Below are positions 1-9,052 of a stretch of DNA of 64,000 nt, in pieces (positions within the stretch are counted from its first letter, which is position 1; every line of letters starts with the position of its first letter). The position numbers were made by a program, and so were the translations under genes. The notes beneath the pieces were generated by a model. It worked only from the letters and a program-made list of their open reading frames with translations. It had not been told where the DNA came from and did no database searches. The DNA comes from CAKZQX01 sp034437035 (GTDB taxonomy: Bacteria; Chloroflexota; Chloroflexia; Chloroflexales; Chloroflexaceae): positions 62,001 to 126,000 of the forward strand of contig DAOTUI010000072.1 of NCBI GenBank assembly GCA_034437035.1. Direction: 5' to 3'.

Positions 1-1
1 G

Positions 2-754
2 CAACGCCTGGCCCAACTGCCGGCGGAAGCAGTGGATGTGCTGCTTCCGGCCGTGGGAACGCCGGCAGCCCCCTTCCTGCCCGCTGCGGATAACACCTGT
101 CACACCTTTGTCGAAACCGATCAGGCGCTCTGCGGACCCTTTGCCGCATACTGGCAGGCCGGTGGTGGCCTGCCAATGTTGGGCTACCCGCTTACACCGC
201 CGCTGGTTCATCGCACGGCCGCTGGTCAAACACTGATAGCCCAGTACACCGAGCGTGCTCGACTGGAGTTTGACCCTGCCAGCCGGCAGGTTACGCTGGG
301 ACTGCTGGGGCGGGAGCTGTATGTGCCGCAGCCGGGGATGGAGCCGCAGCCGCCGATCATGGCGAACGAGCGGGTAGTGGTACAGCTTATCGTGCTGATC
401 AACCAGGAGCGGGCCGTGGCCGGACTGCCGGCGCTGACGCCTGCGCCGGAGTTGATGGCAGCGGCGCAGGGACATAGCCAGGATATGGCGACGACCGGCG
501 TTATCAGCCATACCAGCGCGGATGGGCGCACCGCACCACAGCGCATGCAGGCGACCGGATATAACTGGTCTCGCTGTGGTGAAAATATCGCGGTCGGGTT
601 TACCACCCCGGCGGCGGCGATGCAATTCTGGATGAACAGTCCACCGCATCGCGGGAATATCCTCGACCCGGGCATGCGCGAAGTGGGCGTGGGCTATGTG
701 CAGCAACCCGGCGGCTATGGACACTACTGGACGATCAACTTCGGCGAGCGGTGA
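2..754 (+). CDS. CAP (SCP/PR1)-domain secreted protein, 5' end outside window
   Basis: The frame is open from base 2, so the true start lies upstream; 250 residues are visible. The first half contains the pattern YWQAGGGLPMLGYPL followed by QYTERARLEF and LGLLGREL, a module I associate with secreted Chloroflexota proteins. From about residue 125 to the end it matches a CAP domain: LINQERA, a His in AAAQGHSQDM, the ISHTSADGRTAPQRM stretch, GENIAVG and a C-terminal HYWTINFGER. CAP proteins are extracellular and their molecular function in bacteria is mostly unknown. It is convergent with the WD40 gene, with a 12-bp-stem palindrome (768-795) lying between and overlapping that gene's stop. The domain assignment is firm; the biological role is not. 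Confidence 0.88.
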   Translation, partial: QRLAQLPAEAVDVLLPAVGTPAAPFLPAADNTCHTFVETDQALCGPFAAYWQAGGGLPMLGYPLTPPLVHRTAAGQTLIAQYTERARLEFDPASRQVTLGLLGRELYVPQPGMEPQPPIMANERVVVQLIVLINQERAVAGLPALTPAPELMAAAQGHSQDMATTGVISHTSADGRTAPQRMQATGYNWSRCGENIAVGFTTPAAAMQFWMNSPPHRGNILDPGMREVGVGYVQQPGGYGHYWTINFGER

Positions 755-767
755 GGCAACCCATCTC

Positions 768-795
768 GTAGGGACGCGCTTCCGCGCGTCCCTAC
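768..795. terminator. Perfect 12-bp palindrome between convergent genes (REP-like)
   Basis: GTAGGGACGCGC at 768-779 and GCGCGTCCCTAC at 784-795 are perfect inverted repeats around the 4-nt loop TTCC. It sits between two convergent genes and overlaps the WD40 stop codon at 792-794, so it may act as a bidirectional transcript end, although no T-run follows on either strand. The core GGACGCGC-4 nt-GCGCGTCC recurs at 36310 and 36349, so this is a dispersed repeat rather than a private terminator. Confidence 0.6.
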
Positions 796-1922
796 ACACC
801 ATCACCCATATGCCAGAGCTTCACCAGCCCATTGCCCAGCGCGGCTGCCAGCGTCTGCCCATCGGGGCTAAACGCGACCCAGGCCGCCGATGAGCCGGGC
901 TCCAGCGTGAGAAGTGCCTCACCCGTGGCGATCCGCCAGAGCCACAACGTCTCATCCTCCGCGCCGCTCGCCAGTAGCGCACCATCCGGGCTGAAGGCGA
1001 CCGAGCGCACCTCGTCCAGATGGCCGGTTAATACCTGCTGCTCCTGGCCGGTTGCCACATCCCAGAGCCGCACCGTGGCATCCTTGGAACCGCTTGCCAG
1101 CAGCGAACCGTCCGGACTGAAGGTGGTCGGCAGCACCCAGTGCGTATGCCCCTCCAGAATATGTTCCGGCGCACCCTGGACTACATCCCAGAGCCGCACG
1201 GTGTAGTCCAGCGAGCCACTGGAGATCAGCGCCCCGTCCGGGCTCCAGTCCACGCTCTCGACCCAGTTGCTATGGCCGGTGAAGGTCTGGAGTAACGCGG
1301 CCTGTGCGACATCCCAGGTACGGACGGTGTAGTCCTTGGAGCCGCTTGCCAGTTGCGTCCCGTCCGGGTTAAACACCACCCCGGCAACCTCGTCGGTATG
1401 GCCGGTCAGGGTGGCAAGCTCTGCGCCGTCGGGCAGGCTCCAGAGTTTGATCGTTGTGTCAACCGAGCCGGTCGCCAGCATTCGCCCATCCGGGTGAAAG
1501 ACCACGGAGCGCACCGCATCGGTGTGGCCCACCAGGGTCATGATCTCCTGGCGGGTTGCCATATCCCACAGTTTCACCGTTGCATCCGCCGAGGCCGAGG
1601 CCAGCGTGTCACCATCGGGGCTGAAGGCCACAGCCCAGAGTCCGCCGGTGTGCCCGCGTAGCGTCGCCAATTCTTCACCGAAGGCATAGGCCGGGGTGGG
1701 CGTGGCGACGGGTGAAGGCGTTGCAGTTGGCGGCAGCGGCGTGGAAGTGACTGCCGGGGTTGGTGTGGCGGCCGGCAGCGGAGTTGCAATGACGGTCGGC
1801 GTGGCGGTAGCCGGTTGGGTAGCCGCGGGCGCTCCGGTGCAACCACTCAGCAGGCTGCTCACGCTGAAGAACAGACCGAGCCGGAGCAACAGGCGGGCCA
1901 GACGAGTGGTTGCGGTCGGCAT
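792..1922 (-). CDS. WD40-repeat lipoprotein
   Basis: 376 residues. The start at 1922 is chosen because it is preceded by a strong AGGAGGAG ribosome-binding site and begins a signal peptide with a lipobox (LLSGC, Cys near residue 27), so the protein should be exported and lipid-anchored. A Pro/Thr/Ala-rich linker follows, then seven WD40 repeats of about 42 residues, each with the pattern LxGHTxxVxxVxFSPDGxxLASGSxDxTVxLWD, enough for one closed seven-bladed propeller. The repeats are highly alike, as is common for bacterial WD40 proteins. Such propellers are scaffolds for protein or ligand binding; no enzyme domain is attached. A longer frame extends upstream to 2123 but lacks a signal sequence and a ribosome-binding site. 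Confidence 0.92.
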   Translation of the reverse strand: MPTATTRLARLLLRLGLFFSVSSLLSGCTGAPAATQPATATPTVIATPLPAATPTPAVTSTPLPPTATPSPVATPTPAYAFGEELATLRGHTGGLWAVAFSPDGDTLASASADATVKLWDMATRQEIMTLVGHTDAVRSVVFHPDGRMLATGSVDTTIKLWSLPDGAELATLTGHTDEVAGVVFNPDGTQLASGSKDYTVRTWDVAQAALLQTFTGHSNWVESVDWSPDGALISSGSLDYTVRLWDVVQGAPEHILEGHTHWVLPTTFSPDGSLLASGSKDATVRLWDVATGQEQQVLTGHLDEVRSVAFSPDGALLASGAEDETLWLWRIATGEALLTLEPGSSAAWVAFSPDGQTLAAALGNGLVKLWHMGDGV

Positions 1923-2212
1923 GGTAGCTCCTCCTCCTGATACCGATTTGTTGTCGTAGCCACAGCGAACACCGAGGACGCAGCGATGATCCACGGGAAT
2001 GTGCCGGCGCTGCGCCCGTTGCGCCCATTCCGGCTGATTGCCGGTTTGCCGGCACATTGGTATGAGATGGGTTAGCGCTGTATCAGGATACCATAATAAA
2101 AAGAACAGACAAACATCGAACAAAGAACAAACACAATGTCCAGTAGCGCGTCCCCAGTGCGCTTTGTTTTATGTTTCTTTGTTCTGTGTTCTCGTCAATC
2201 GACCCGAGCTAT

Positions 2213-2242
2213 TTGACAATCTCTGGCGAGATATGCTATAAA
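2213..2242 (+). promoter_or_regulatory. Probable sigma-70 promoter of gltBD
   Basis: TTGACA at 2213-2218 and TATAAA at 2237-2242 are separated by 18 nt, with a TG dinucleotide one base before the -10 box (extended -10). Transcription would start near 2249 and give a leader of nearly 390 nt before the gltB start. Confidence 0.6.
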
Positions 2243-2331
2243 ACTTTCAATATACCCAGTGATAGTGATAACAAACAGTTATACCTGCCAGGAAATGAAC
2301 CCATATCTTGCAGGAATATGTATTCCACACG

Positions 2332-2449
2332 AACGTTCAGCGTAGAACGTTGGCGAACTCCGCAGTGATGCGACGGCAGATGTGCCCTAACCCACCGGCT
2401 CCGCATTGTGGGTCTTTTTTTTACTCCGCAACGATGCGATAGTACATGT
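2332..2449 (+). promoter_or_regulatory. Structured gltB leader with repeated small hairpins
   Basis: A first hairpin pairs AACGTTC (2332-2338) with GAACGTT (2345-2351). Two related segments follow, at 2357-2383 and 2423-2449, each containing CGCA-4 nt-TGCG (loops GTGA and ACGA) within the shared context ACTCCGCA....TGCGA. They flank the terminator-like hairpin at 2390-2422. The arrangement resembles an attenuated leader. I found no match to a glutamine riboswitch consensus I know, so the sensed signal is unknown. Confidence 0.4.
2390..2422 (+). terminator. Intrinsic terminator inside the gltB leader (possible attenuator)
   Basis: ACCCAC (2390-2395) pairs with GTGGGT (2408-2413) around a 12-nt loop and is followed by C and eight T residues (2415-2422). 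It lies downstream of the predicted gltBD promoter and more than 200 bp before the gltB start, so it would stop leader transcripts unless the hairpin is prevented from forming. Confidence 0.55.
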
Positions 2450-2636
2450 AGATACGCTGTATTTGCTGCTCCATAATGCATGCGATTTCGCCCACAGGAG
2501 CATATACATCCGGTCTATGCAGGCTTCAGCGAGCATACTGAGGTCTGTCTTGTGATACTTTCTTTTTAGCGGGGAGCCCTTCTCTCATTGAAACAATAGC
2601 AGTGTCAATGTGGGGTACTGCGGAGGCAAAAGCTAC

Positions 2637-5600
2637 ATGAACAAAAATGGACAGCATGCAGACCAGGTGAACCGGGGCCTGCGGGGTGCCCGGCCTGAAC
2701 ATGCAAATTGTGGCGTTGGTATTTTGATGGATTTGTCGGGACACAAGAGCCATCAGATTGTCCGGGATAGCTTGCAGATCCTCAAAAACCTGGACCATCG
2801 CGGCGCGCGCGGGGCCGAAGAAAATACCGGGGATGGTGCCGGTATCCTGCTTCAAAAACCCCACACCTTCTTTCAGGCGCTGATCCCGGCCCTGGGTGAC
2901 TTCGACAGCTATGGCGTAGGCCAGTTCTTCTTTCCCTATGAGGAAGAGGACGGCACAGCGCTGACCCGTTTGATCGAGGCAGTCGTCGCGGAAGAGGGGT
3001 TTACGCTGACGGCCTGGCGCGATGTGCCCACCGATAACAGCGATCTGGGCCGCACCGCGCTGATGTCGGAGCCATGCATACGCCAGCTTTTTGTGCAACC
3101 GGCGCAGCCTATCAGTCCGCAGGAACTGGATACGCGGCTCTATCTGCTCCGCCGCAGTATTGAGAATGCGGTCACCGTGCAAGATCCACCGGGCAGCGAT
3201 ATGTTCTACATCTGCTCGCTTGACCGCCGCCGCATCGTCTATAAAGGCCTGCTGACCAATGCGCAAGTTGAAACCTACTATCCCGATCTGCTGGACCCGC
3301 GTGTTGAGTCGAGCCTGGCGCTGGTGCATGCGCGCTTCTCCACCAATACGCTCGGTTCCTGGAAGCTGGCCCACCCCTACCGCTGCATTGTCCACAATGG
3401 CGAAATCAATACCTTCCGGGGCAACTACAACTGGATGCGTACCCGCGAAGCCGACCTGGAGCATCCCCGTTTTGGCAGCGCAATCGACAAGCTGAAGCCG
3501 ATTACGCACCCCAGCCAGAGCGATACGGCCATGCTGGACAATGTGCTGGAACTGCTGATCGAGAGTGGCCGTTCGCTGCCGCATACGCTGCGGATGGTCA
3601 TCCCAGAAGCCTGGAATAAAGATCCGGTGATGGACTCGGCCAAGCGTGACTGGTACGAATATCACTCGACGCTGATGGAGCCCTGGGATGGACCGGCGCT
3701 GGTAGCGGCCACCGACGGCTACAGCATCGGCGCAATGCTGGACCGGAACGGCTTTCGCCCCTGCCGCTACCTGATCACCCGCGATAACCGGCTGGTGATG
3801 GCGAGTGAAGCCGGGGTGCTGCCAATCGATCCTGCCGATATCCGGGAAAAGGGCCGGCTCAAGCCCGGTCAGATGTTCCTGGCCGATGCCGGCGAGGGCC
3901 GCGTGCTCTCCGATGAAGAGGTCTTCACCCGATTGACCGATCCGAAATATAGCGAGTGGCTGGCACACAATCGCATCCGCCTGAGCGATCTCGTAGCAGC
4001 GCAGACCGAGCCGGCTCCCGCGCCGGCGATTGCCGACATCACCGCGCTGCAGTGCGCCTTTGGCTATACCCAGGAGTCGCTCACCCGGTTGATCCGGCCG
4101 ATGGCCGAGGACGGCAAAGATCCCGTGGGCGCGATGGGCGATGATACGCCGCCCTCGGTGCTCTCAAACCGCACGCGGACGCTCTTTACCTACTTTAAAC
4201 AATCCTTTGCGCAGGTTTCTAACCCACCGATTGACTATATTCGTGAGGATTTGATCACGACGCTGGAGAGCTACATCGGCCGCCAGCGCAACCTGCTGGC
4301 CGAAACGCCGGAGCATTGTCGGCAGCTCTTCCTGCGCTCGCCCATCCTGCGCAATCAGGAACTTGCCATCATCCAGACGATCCAGGCGAAGGGTATTCGG
4401 GCGCAGACACTGGATATCACCTATGCGCCCGAGACCAGCCTGCAGGAAGCGCTGGCGGAGTTGTGCCGGCAGGCGGTCCAGGCAATCCAGGCGGGCTTCG
4501 AGATCGTGGTGCTGAGTGACCGCGCAACCGGCCCAACACGGCTGCCCATGCCGGCGTTGCTGGCAGTGGCGGGCCTGCACCATCACCTGGTGCGGCAGGG
4601 GTTGCGTACCCACGCCGCGCTGATACTGGAGAGTGGACAACCATGTGCTGTGCATCACTTCTGCACGCTGGTGGGCTATGGCGCGGACGCGATCAATCCC
4701 TACCTGGCCTTTGAGAGCATTAAGCCGATGCTCAACGGGAATACCGACGCCTGGCCCGCCGCGGTTGAGCGCTATATTGCCGCCGTCGAGGATGGCATGT
4801 TCAAGGTGATGTCGAAGATGGGCATTTCGACGCTGGACAGCTACAAGGGCGCGCAGATCTTTGAGGCTATCGGCCTCGATCCCGATTTTATCGCCGAATA
4901 CTTCACCGGCACGGTCTCACAGATCAGCGGGGTGGGGATTGCCGAGATTGAAGCGGATATGCGCGAGAACCATCACCTGGCCTTTGGTGAGCGACTGGAC
5001 GGCAATCTGCGACTGGCGCAGGGTGGCGATTTCTACTGGCGACGCAACGGCGAGTTTCACCAGTGGAACCCGGATACCATCGGCTTTCTGCAACATGCCG
5101 GCCGCACGGGTGACGCGCGCTTCTACCAGCGCTTTGCCCAGTTGATCAACGAGCAGGAAGAGCAGTTGCAGACCATTCGCGGTCTGGTCGAGTTCCGGAT
5201 CGATCCGGACCAGCGCATTCCAATCGAGGAAGTTGAGCCGGTTGAGGCAATCTTCAAGCGCTTCTTCACCGGGGCGATGTCGTTTGGCTCACTGAGTAAG
5301 GAGACGCACGAGTCGCTGGCAATTGCGATGAACCGCATCGGCGGAACCGCCTGCAGCGGCGAGGGGGGCGAGCAGGTTGAGCGCTTCGGCACCGAGCGCG
5401 AGTGTCGCAACAAGCAGGTTGCCAGTGGGCGCTTTGGTGTCACCAGTAACTATCTGGTCAACGCCAAGCATCTGGAGATCAAGGTGGCCCAGGGCGCGAA
5501 GCCGGGCGAAGGCGGGCAGTTGCCGGGCACCAAGGTTAACGAGATTATCGCCGAAGTGCGCTTTACTATCCCCGGCGTGGGGCTGATCTCGCCGCCGCCG

Positions 5601-7205
5601 CACCATGACATCTACTCGATTGAAGACCTGGCGCAGTTGATCCACGACCTGAAATGTGCCAACCCGGAGGCGGATATCCACGTCAAGCTGGTCTCGGAGG
5701 CCGGGGTGGGCACGATTGCCGCCGGCGTCGCCAAGGCCCGCGCCGATGCCATCCTGATTGCCGGGGACTCCGGGGGCACGGGCGCGGCCGCCAAGACCTC
5801 GATCAAGAATGTCGGGACGCCCTGGGAGCTGGGGCTGGCCGAGACCAACCAGGTGCTGCTGGAAAACCGTCTGCGTTCGCGCGTGCGGCTGCGGGTTGAC
5901 GGCGGTATCAAGACGGGGCGCGATGTGGTGATTGCCGCGCTGCTGGGGGCCGAGGAGTATGGTTTTGGTACCTCCGCGCTGGTGACGCTGGGCTGCATTA
6001 TGCTGCGGAAGTGCCACTGCAACACCTGCTCTGTGGGCGTGGCGACGCAAGATCCGGAACTGCGCAAGAAGTTTCCCGGCAAGCCGGAGTATGTGATCAA
6101 CTACATGCACTTTGTGGCCCAGGAGATCCGCGAGTTGATGGCCGAGCTAGGTTTTCGGACCATGGCTGAGATGATCGGGCGGGTGGACAAACTACGGCAG
6201 CGCCGGGTAGCGCACTCGCGCGCCAGTCGGCTGGATCTGTCGGCCATGCTCTACCAACCCGAGGCGGAGGATTGCTGCGGCAATACGCGCCGACAAAATC
6301 ATCGGTTAGAACAGAAACGCGATCATGAACTGATTGAGCGAGCACGATCTGCTATCGACAACGGAACGCCGGTTGAGGTTGAGATGCCGATCTCCAGCCG
6401 TGACCTGACCTTCGGTACGCTGCTCAGTTCACAGGTAGCGCAAAAGTATGGACAGGATGGCCTGCCCGAGGATACGATCCAGGTGAATCTGGTTGGCACC
6501 GCCGGGCAGAGCTTTGGCGCGTTTCTGTCGCGGGGCATTTCGCTGCACCTGGAGGGCGAGGCTAATGACTATGTCGGTAAGGGGCTCTCCGGGGGCAAGC
6601 TCTCGGTTCGCATCCCGGCCAACGCGGGGTATCCTGCCGACTGCAATACGATTATTGGGAATGTGGCGCTGTATGGCGCAACCGGCGGGCAGCTCTACGC
6701 CAACGGTATCGCCGGGGAGCGCTTCGCCGTGCGCAACTCGGGCGCGATGGCGGTAGTGGAAGGCGTCGGCAACCATGGCTGCGAGTATATGACCGGCGGC
6801 GCGGTGGTGGTGCTGGGTGGTATCGGCAAGAACTTTGGGGCCGGGATGAGTGGTGGCGAAGCCTACATCCTGGCGGGCGACCATGAAGCCGCCAACCTGG
6901 AAGTCAATGTCAACCCGGCCATGGTTCACCTGGAGCCGGTGCTTGATCCCCGCGATCAGGCACTGGTCCGCCGCCTGATCGAGAACCATTATGCCTACAC
7001 CGGCAGCGGCAAGGCGCAGGACATCCTGGAGAACTGGGAAAGCTGGATCAGCCGCTGCGTCAAAGTGGTGCCGGAGGCGTATGCGCAGATTGTCCAGCGG
7101 AATCTCCAGCAGGGAATGGATATCCGACCGCTGCCACCGGAGTCGGCCTCGGTGCCCATCCGGGATAAAACGACAGCGGTCTTGCTGGAAGGAGTGAAGC
7201 AATGA
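2637..7205 (+). CDS. gltB: Glutamate synthase large subunit
   Basis: 1522 residues from the ATG at 2637, which has GGAGG upstream; an in-frame ATG at 2610 has none. The enzyme uses glutamine and 2-oxoglutarate to make two glutamates. The N-terminal class II glutaminase domain starts at Cys25 (CGVGILMDL), the nucleophile expected after propeptide removal. The central and FMN domains occupy roughly residues 440-1200 and include EGGEQVERFGT, KPGEGGQLPG and SGGTGAA. The [3Fe-4S] pattern CIMLRKCHCNTC (C-x5-C-x4-C) is intact. The C-terminal GXGXG beta-helix follows (GGKLSVRIP, GATGGQLYANG, GVGNHGCEYMTGG). Length is normal for the bacterial alpha subunit. gltD overlaps by 4 nt (ATGA), indicating translational coupling. 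Confidence 0.97.
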   Translation: MNKNGQHADQVNRGLRGARPEHANCGVGILMDLSGHKSHQIVRDSLQILKNLDHRGARGAEENTGDGAGILLQKPHTFFQALIPALGDFDSYGVGQFFFPYEEEDGTALTRLIEAVVAEEGFTLTAWRDVPTDNSDLGRTALMSEPCIRQLFVQPAQPISPQELDTRLYLLRRSIENAVTVQDPPGSDMFYICSLDRRRIVYKGLLTNAQVETYYPDLLDPRVESSLALVHARFSTNTLGSWKLAHPYRCIVHNGEINTFRGNYNWMRTREADLEHPRFGSAIDKLKPITHPSQSDTAMLDNVLELLIESGRSLPHTLRMVIPEAWNKDPVMDSAKRDWYEYHSTLMEPWDGPALVAATDGYSIGAMLDRNGFRPCRYLITRDNRLVMASEAGVLPIDPADIREKGRLKPGQMFLADAGEGRVLSDEEVFTRLTDPKYSEWLAHNRIRLSDLVAAQTEPAPAPAIADITALQCAFGYTQESLTRLIRPMAEDGKDPVGAMGDDTPPSVLSNRTRTLFTYFKQSFAQVSNPPIDYIREDLITTLESYIGRQRNLLAETPEHCRQLFLRSPILRNQELAIIQTIQAKGIRAQTLDITYAPETSLQEALAELCRQAVQAIQAGFEIVVLSDRATGPTRLPMPALLAVAGLHHHLVRQGLRTHAALILESGQPCAVHHFCTLVGYGADAINPYLAFESIKPMLNGNTDAWPAAVERYIAAVEDGMFKVMSKMGISTLDSYKGAQIFEAIGLDPDFIAEYFTGTVSQISGVGIAEIEADMRENHHLAFGERLDGNLRLAQGGDFYWRRNGEFHQWNPDTIGFLQHAGRTGDARFYQRFAQLINEQEEQLQTIRGLVEFRIDPDQRIPIEEVEPVEAIFKRFFTGAMSFGSLSKETHESLAIAMNRIGGTACSGEGGEQVERFGTERECRNKQVASGRFGVTSNYLVNAKHLEIKVAQGAKPGEGGQLPGTKVNEIIAEVRFTIPGVGLISPPPHHDIYSIEDLAQLIHDLKCANPEADIHVKLVSEAGVGTIAAGVAKARADAILIAGDSGGTGAAAKTSIKNVGTPWELGLAETNQVLLENRLRSRVRLRVDGGIKTGRDVVIAALLGAEEYGFGTSALVTLGCIMLRKCHCNTCSVGVATQDPELRKKFPGKPEYVINYMHFVAQEIRELMAELGFRTMAEMIGRVDKLRQRRVAHSRASRLDLSAMLYQPEAEDCCGNTRRQNHRLEQKRDHELIERARSAIDNGTPVEVEMPISSRDLTFGTLLSSQVAQKYGQDGLPEDTIQVNLVGTAGQSFGAFLSRGISLHLEGEANDYVGKGLSGGKLSVRIPANAGYPADCNTIIGNVALYGATGGQLYANGIAGERFAVRNSGAMAVVEGVGNHGCEYMTGGAVVVLGGIGKNFGAGMSGGEAYILAGDHEAANLEVNVNPAMVHLEPVLDPRDQALVRRLIENHYAYTGSGKAQDILENWESWISRCVKVVPEAYAQIVQRNLQQGMDIRPLPPESASVPIRDKTTAVLLEGVKQ

Positions 7206-8683
7206 GTCACGAACGCCATCCCGACGGGTTTCGCAAATTTCAGCGTGCGACGATTGGCAAGCGTTCCGCCAGAGAGCGAATTGGCGACTATGGCGAGATT
7301 TATCAGCCGGCCTGGTCGGAGGAACAACTGCGCGAGCAGGGCCGGCGCTGTATGGACTGCGGCGTGCCGACATGCATGGGCGGCTGCCCAATCGGCAATA
7401 TCATCCCGGAGTGGAATGACCTGGTGAGTAAGGCCGACTGGAAAGAGGCGCTGGACACACTGCATGCCACTAACAATTTTCCGGAGTTTACCGGCTACAC
7501 CTGCCCGGCGCCCTGCGAGGATGCCTGTGTGCTGGCCTACAACGACGACCCGGTGACGATCAAGGATATCGAGCGGGCGATCTATGACCGCGCCTGGGAG
7601 GAGGGCTGGATCAAGCCCAATCCGCCGACCCGGCGCACCGGGCGCAAGGTGGCGATTGTCGGCAGTGGCCCGGCGGGACTGGCGGCGGCGCAGCAACTGA
7701 ACCGCGCCGGGCATCAGGTGACGGTCTTTGAGCGCGACGATGAGATCGGCGGGCTGATGATCTATGGTATCCCCGATTTCAAGTTTGCCAAGGATAAGGT
7801 GGCGCGACGGGTGGATCTGTTGGCGCAGGAGGGCATCGAGTTTCGCACCAATGCCGAGGTCGGCACGACCATCCCATTCGCAACATTGCGCGAGAACTTC
7901 GACGCGGTCTGTCTGGCGATTGGAGCACAAGCGCACCGCGATGTGCCTATGCCCGGACGCCGGCTCAAGGGCGTGGCCTTTGGGATGGAGTATCTGACGC
8001 GGGCCAACCGGCAGCAGGCGGGCAAGCCGGTTGATGATGAACTGGATGCGCGCGGCAAGCGGGTGATCGTCCTGGGTGGCGGCGATACCGGCGCGGACTG
8101 TGTGGCTACAGCGCATCGCCAGGGCGCTAAGGAAATAATCCAGATCAGTATCCGCGAACAGCCGCCGCTGCTGCGTCCGGACTACAACCCCTGGCCCCAG
8201 CCGGCCAAGACGTATCACAAGAGCTATGCCCAGGAGGAAGGCGGCGAAGAGAGCTACTCCCTGGAGACGATGGAGTTCCGCGACGAGAATGGCGACGGGC
8301 ATGTGGACTGCCTGATCACCGAGCGGGTGGCCTGGACCTACGACGAAAATGGGCGGCGCAAGGAGCGCACCGTCGTGGAGCAGGATATCTGTCTGCCGGC
8401 GGATCTGGTACTGATTGCGGTGGGCTTTAGCGGGGCGGAGATCCACCCCTTTGCCGCACTCGGCCTGGAGATGACCGGCTATGGCACGATCAAGACCAAC
8501 AAGACGATGATGACCAGCATGCCGGGGGTGTTTGCCGCCGGTGACGCGGCCATGGGCGCATCGCTGGTAGTCTGGGCCATCGGCGAGGGGCGCGATGTTG
8601 CCCGCCAGATCGATCTCTACCTGATGGGCAAGTCGGATCTCCCGGCCAGTCTGCGCAGCCACAACCCGCCGGTGTTGCCGTGA
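7202..8683 (+). CDS. gltD: Glutamate synthase small subunit (NADPH-binding)
   Basis: 493 residues, the usual length. This flavoprotein passes electrons from NADPH through FAD and two [4Fe-4S] clusters to GltB. The N-terminal cluster motifs are CMDCGVPTCMGGCPIGN and CPAPCEDACVL. The FAD-binding Rossmann motif is VAIVGSGPAGLAAA near residue 150, and the NAD(P)H-binding motif is VIVLGGGDTGADC near residue 285. A second flavin contact, GVFAAGDAAMG, lies near the C-terminus. The start codon overlaps the gltB stop, and the gene probably has no promoter of its own. The gene is followed by a palindromic element and a strong stem-loop. Confidence 0.97.
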   Translation: MSHERHPDGFRKFQRATIGKRSARERIGDYGEIYQPAWSEEQLREQGRRCMDCGVPTCMGGCPIGNIIPEWNDLVSKADWKEALDTLHATNNFPEFTGYTCPAPCEDACVLAYNDDPVTIKDIERAIYDRAWEEGWIKPNPPTRRTGRKVAIVGSGPAGLAAAQQLNRAGHQVTVFERDDEIGGLMIYGIPDFKFAKDKVARRVDLLAQEGIEFRTNAEVGTTIPFATLRENFDAVCLAIGAQAHRDVPMPGRRLKGVAFGMEYLTRANRQQAGKPVDDELDARGKRVIVLGGGDTGADCVATAHRQGAKEIIQISIREQPPLLRPDYNPWPQPAKTYHKSYAQEEGGEESYSLETMEFRDENGDGHVDCLITERVAWTYDENGRRKERTVVEQDICLPADLVLIAVGFSGAEIHPFAALGLEMTGYGTIKTNKTMMTSMPGVFAAGDAAMGASLVVWAIGEGRDVARQIDLYLMGKSDLPASLRSHNPPVLP

Positions 8684-8695
8684 CGGGTCAGGAGA

Positions 8696-8922
8696 AATAC
8701 CTTTCAAATAACCGGATCTACGCGGTAGGCGATCAAACCGGACGTTTGACCAGATGTGAGCCAGACTCGCCTGCGGCAGCATGGTACTGTTTTATCTTTT
8801 CCACAAAACATTTTCACAAAGTGAAAATGTTTTGTGGAAAAGGATGGTTTCTTCCGCCCTGCCGGAGGCGCTATCTCCTTCCAGGGGAGTGACCGTGTAC
8901 CTCGTCTTATTTGAAAGGTATT
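8696..8922 (+). mobile_element. Palindromic MITE-like element, copy A (with outer AATACC arms)
   Basis: Outer arms AATACCTTTCAAATAA (from 8696) and TTATTTGAAAGGTATT (to 8922) are perfect inverted repeats. Inside them, degenerate terminal repeats at 8712-8726 and 8892-8906 resemble CAGGACTTACGCGGT. Inner arms are CGCCTGCGGCAG (8768-8779) and CTGCCGGAGGCG (8859-8870). The central hairpin is 21 bp with loop AAA (8797-8841). The element lies between gltD and the next terminator and contains no credible gene. Confidence 0.8.
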
Positions 8923-8967
8923 GGGATTAAGGGTTTACGGTTATGAATTAACTGTAGACGATGCCAA

Positions 8968-9005
8968 AACCGCCCGCAGGTTTGTTCAACAACCTACGGG
9001 CGGTT
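8968..9005. terminator. Bidirectional terminator between gltD and the convergent binding-protein gene
   Basis: AACCGCCCGCAGGTT (8968-8982) pairs with AACCTACGGGCGGTT (8991-9005) over 15 bp with one mismatch and an 8-nt loop. On the minus strand it is followed by TTTTGG; on the plus strand by TGGGTT. The position between convergent genes fits a shared terminator. Confidence 0.65.
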
Positions 9006-9052
9006 GGGTTGGCAGGTAGAATTGAACCTGAAAGCAGCCGGTATGGAACCGT

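Noticed and set aside
2332..2449. Glutamine riboswitch before gltB
   Set aside because: I looked for the conserved blocks of the known glutamine aptamer and did not find them, so I describe only a structured leader.
2526..3968. Long minus-strand open frame antisense to gltB
   Set aside because: It overlaps the conserved glutaminase domain of gltB, and its composition is that of an antisense shadow in GC-rich DNA.
6995..8782. 595-residue minus-strand open frame over gltD
   Set aside because: It is antisense to a well-conserved flavoprotein gene; no domain is recognised in the shadow frame.
8680..8892. 70-residue open frame after gltD
   Set aside because: It is simply a translation across palindromic copy A. 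Similar frames appear in other copies at unrelated phases, without ribosome-binding sites.
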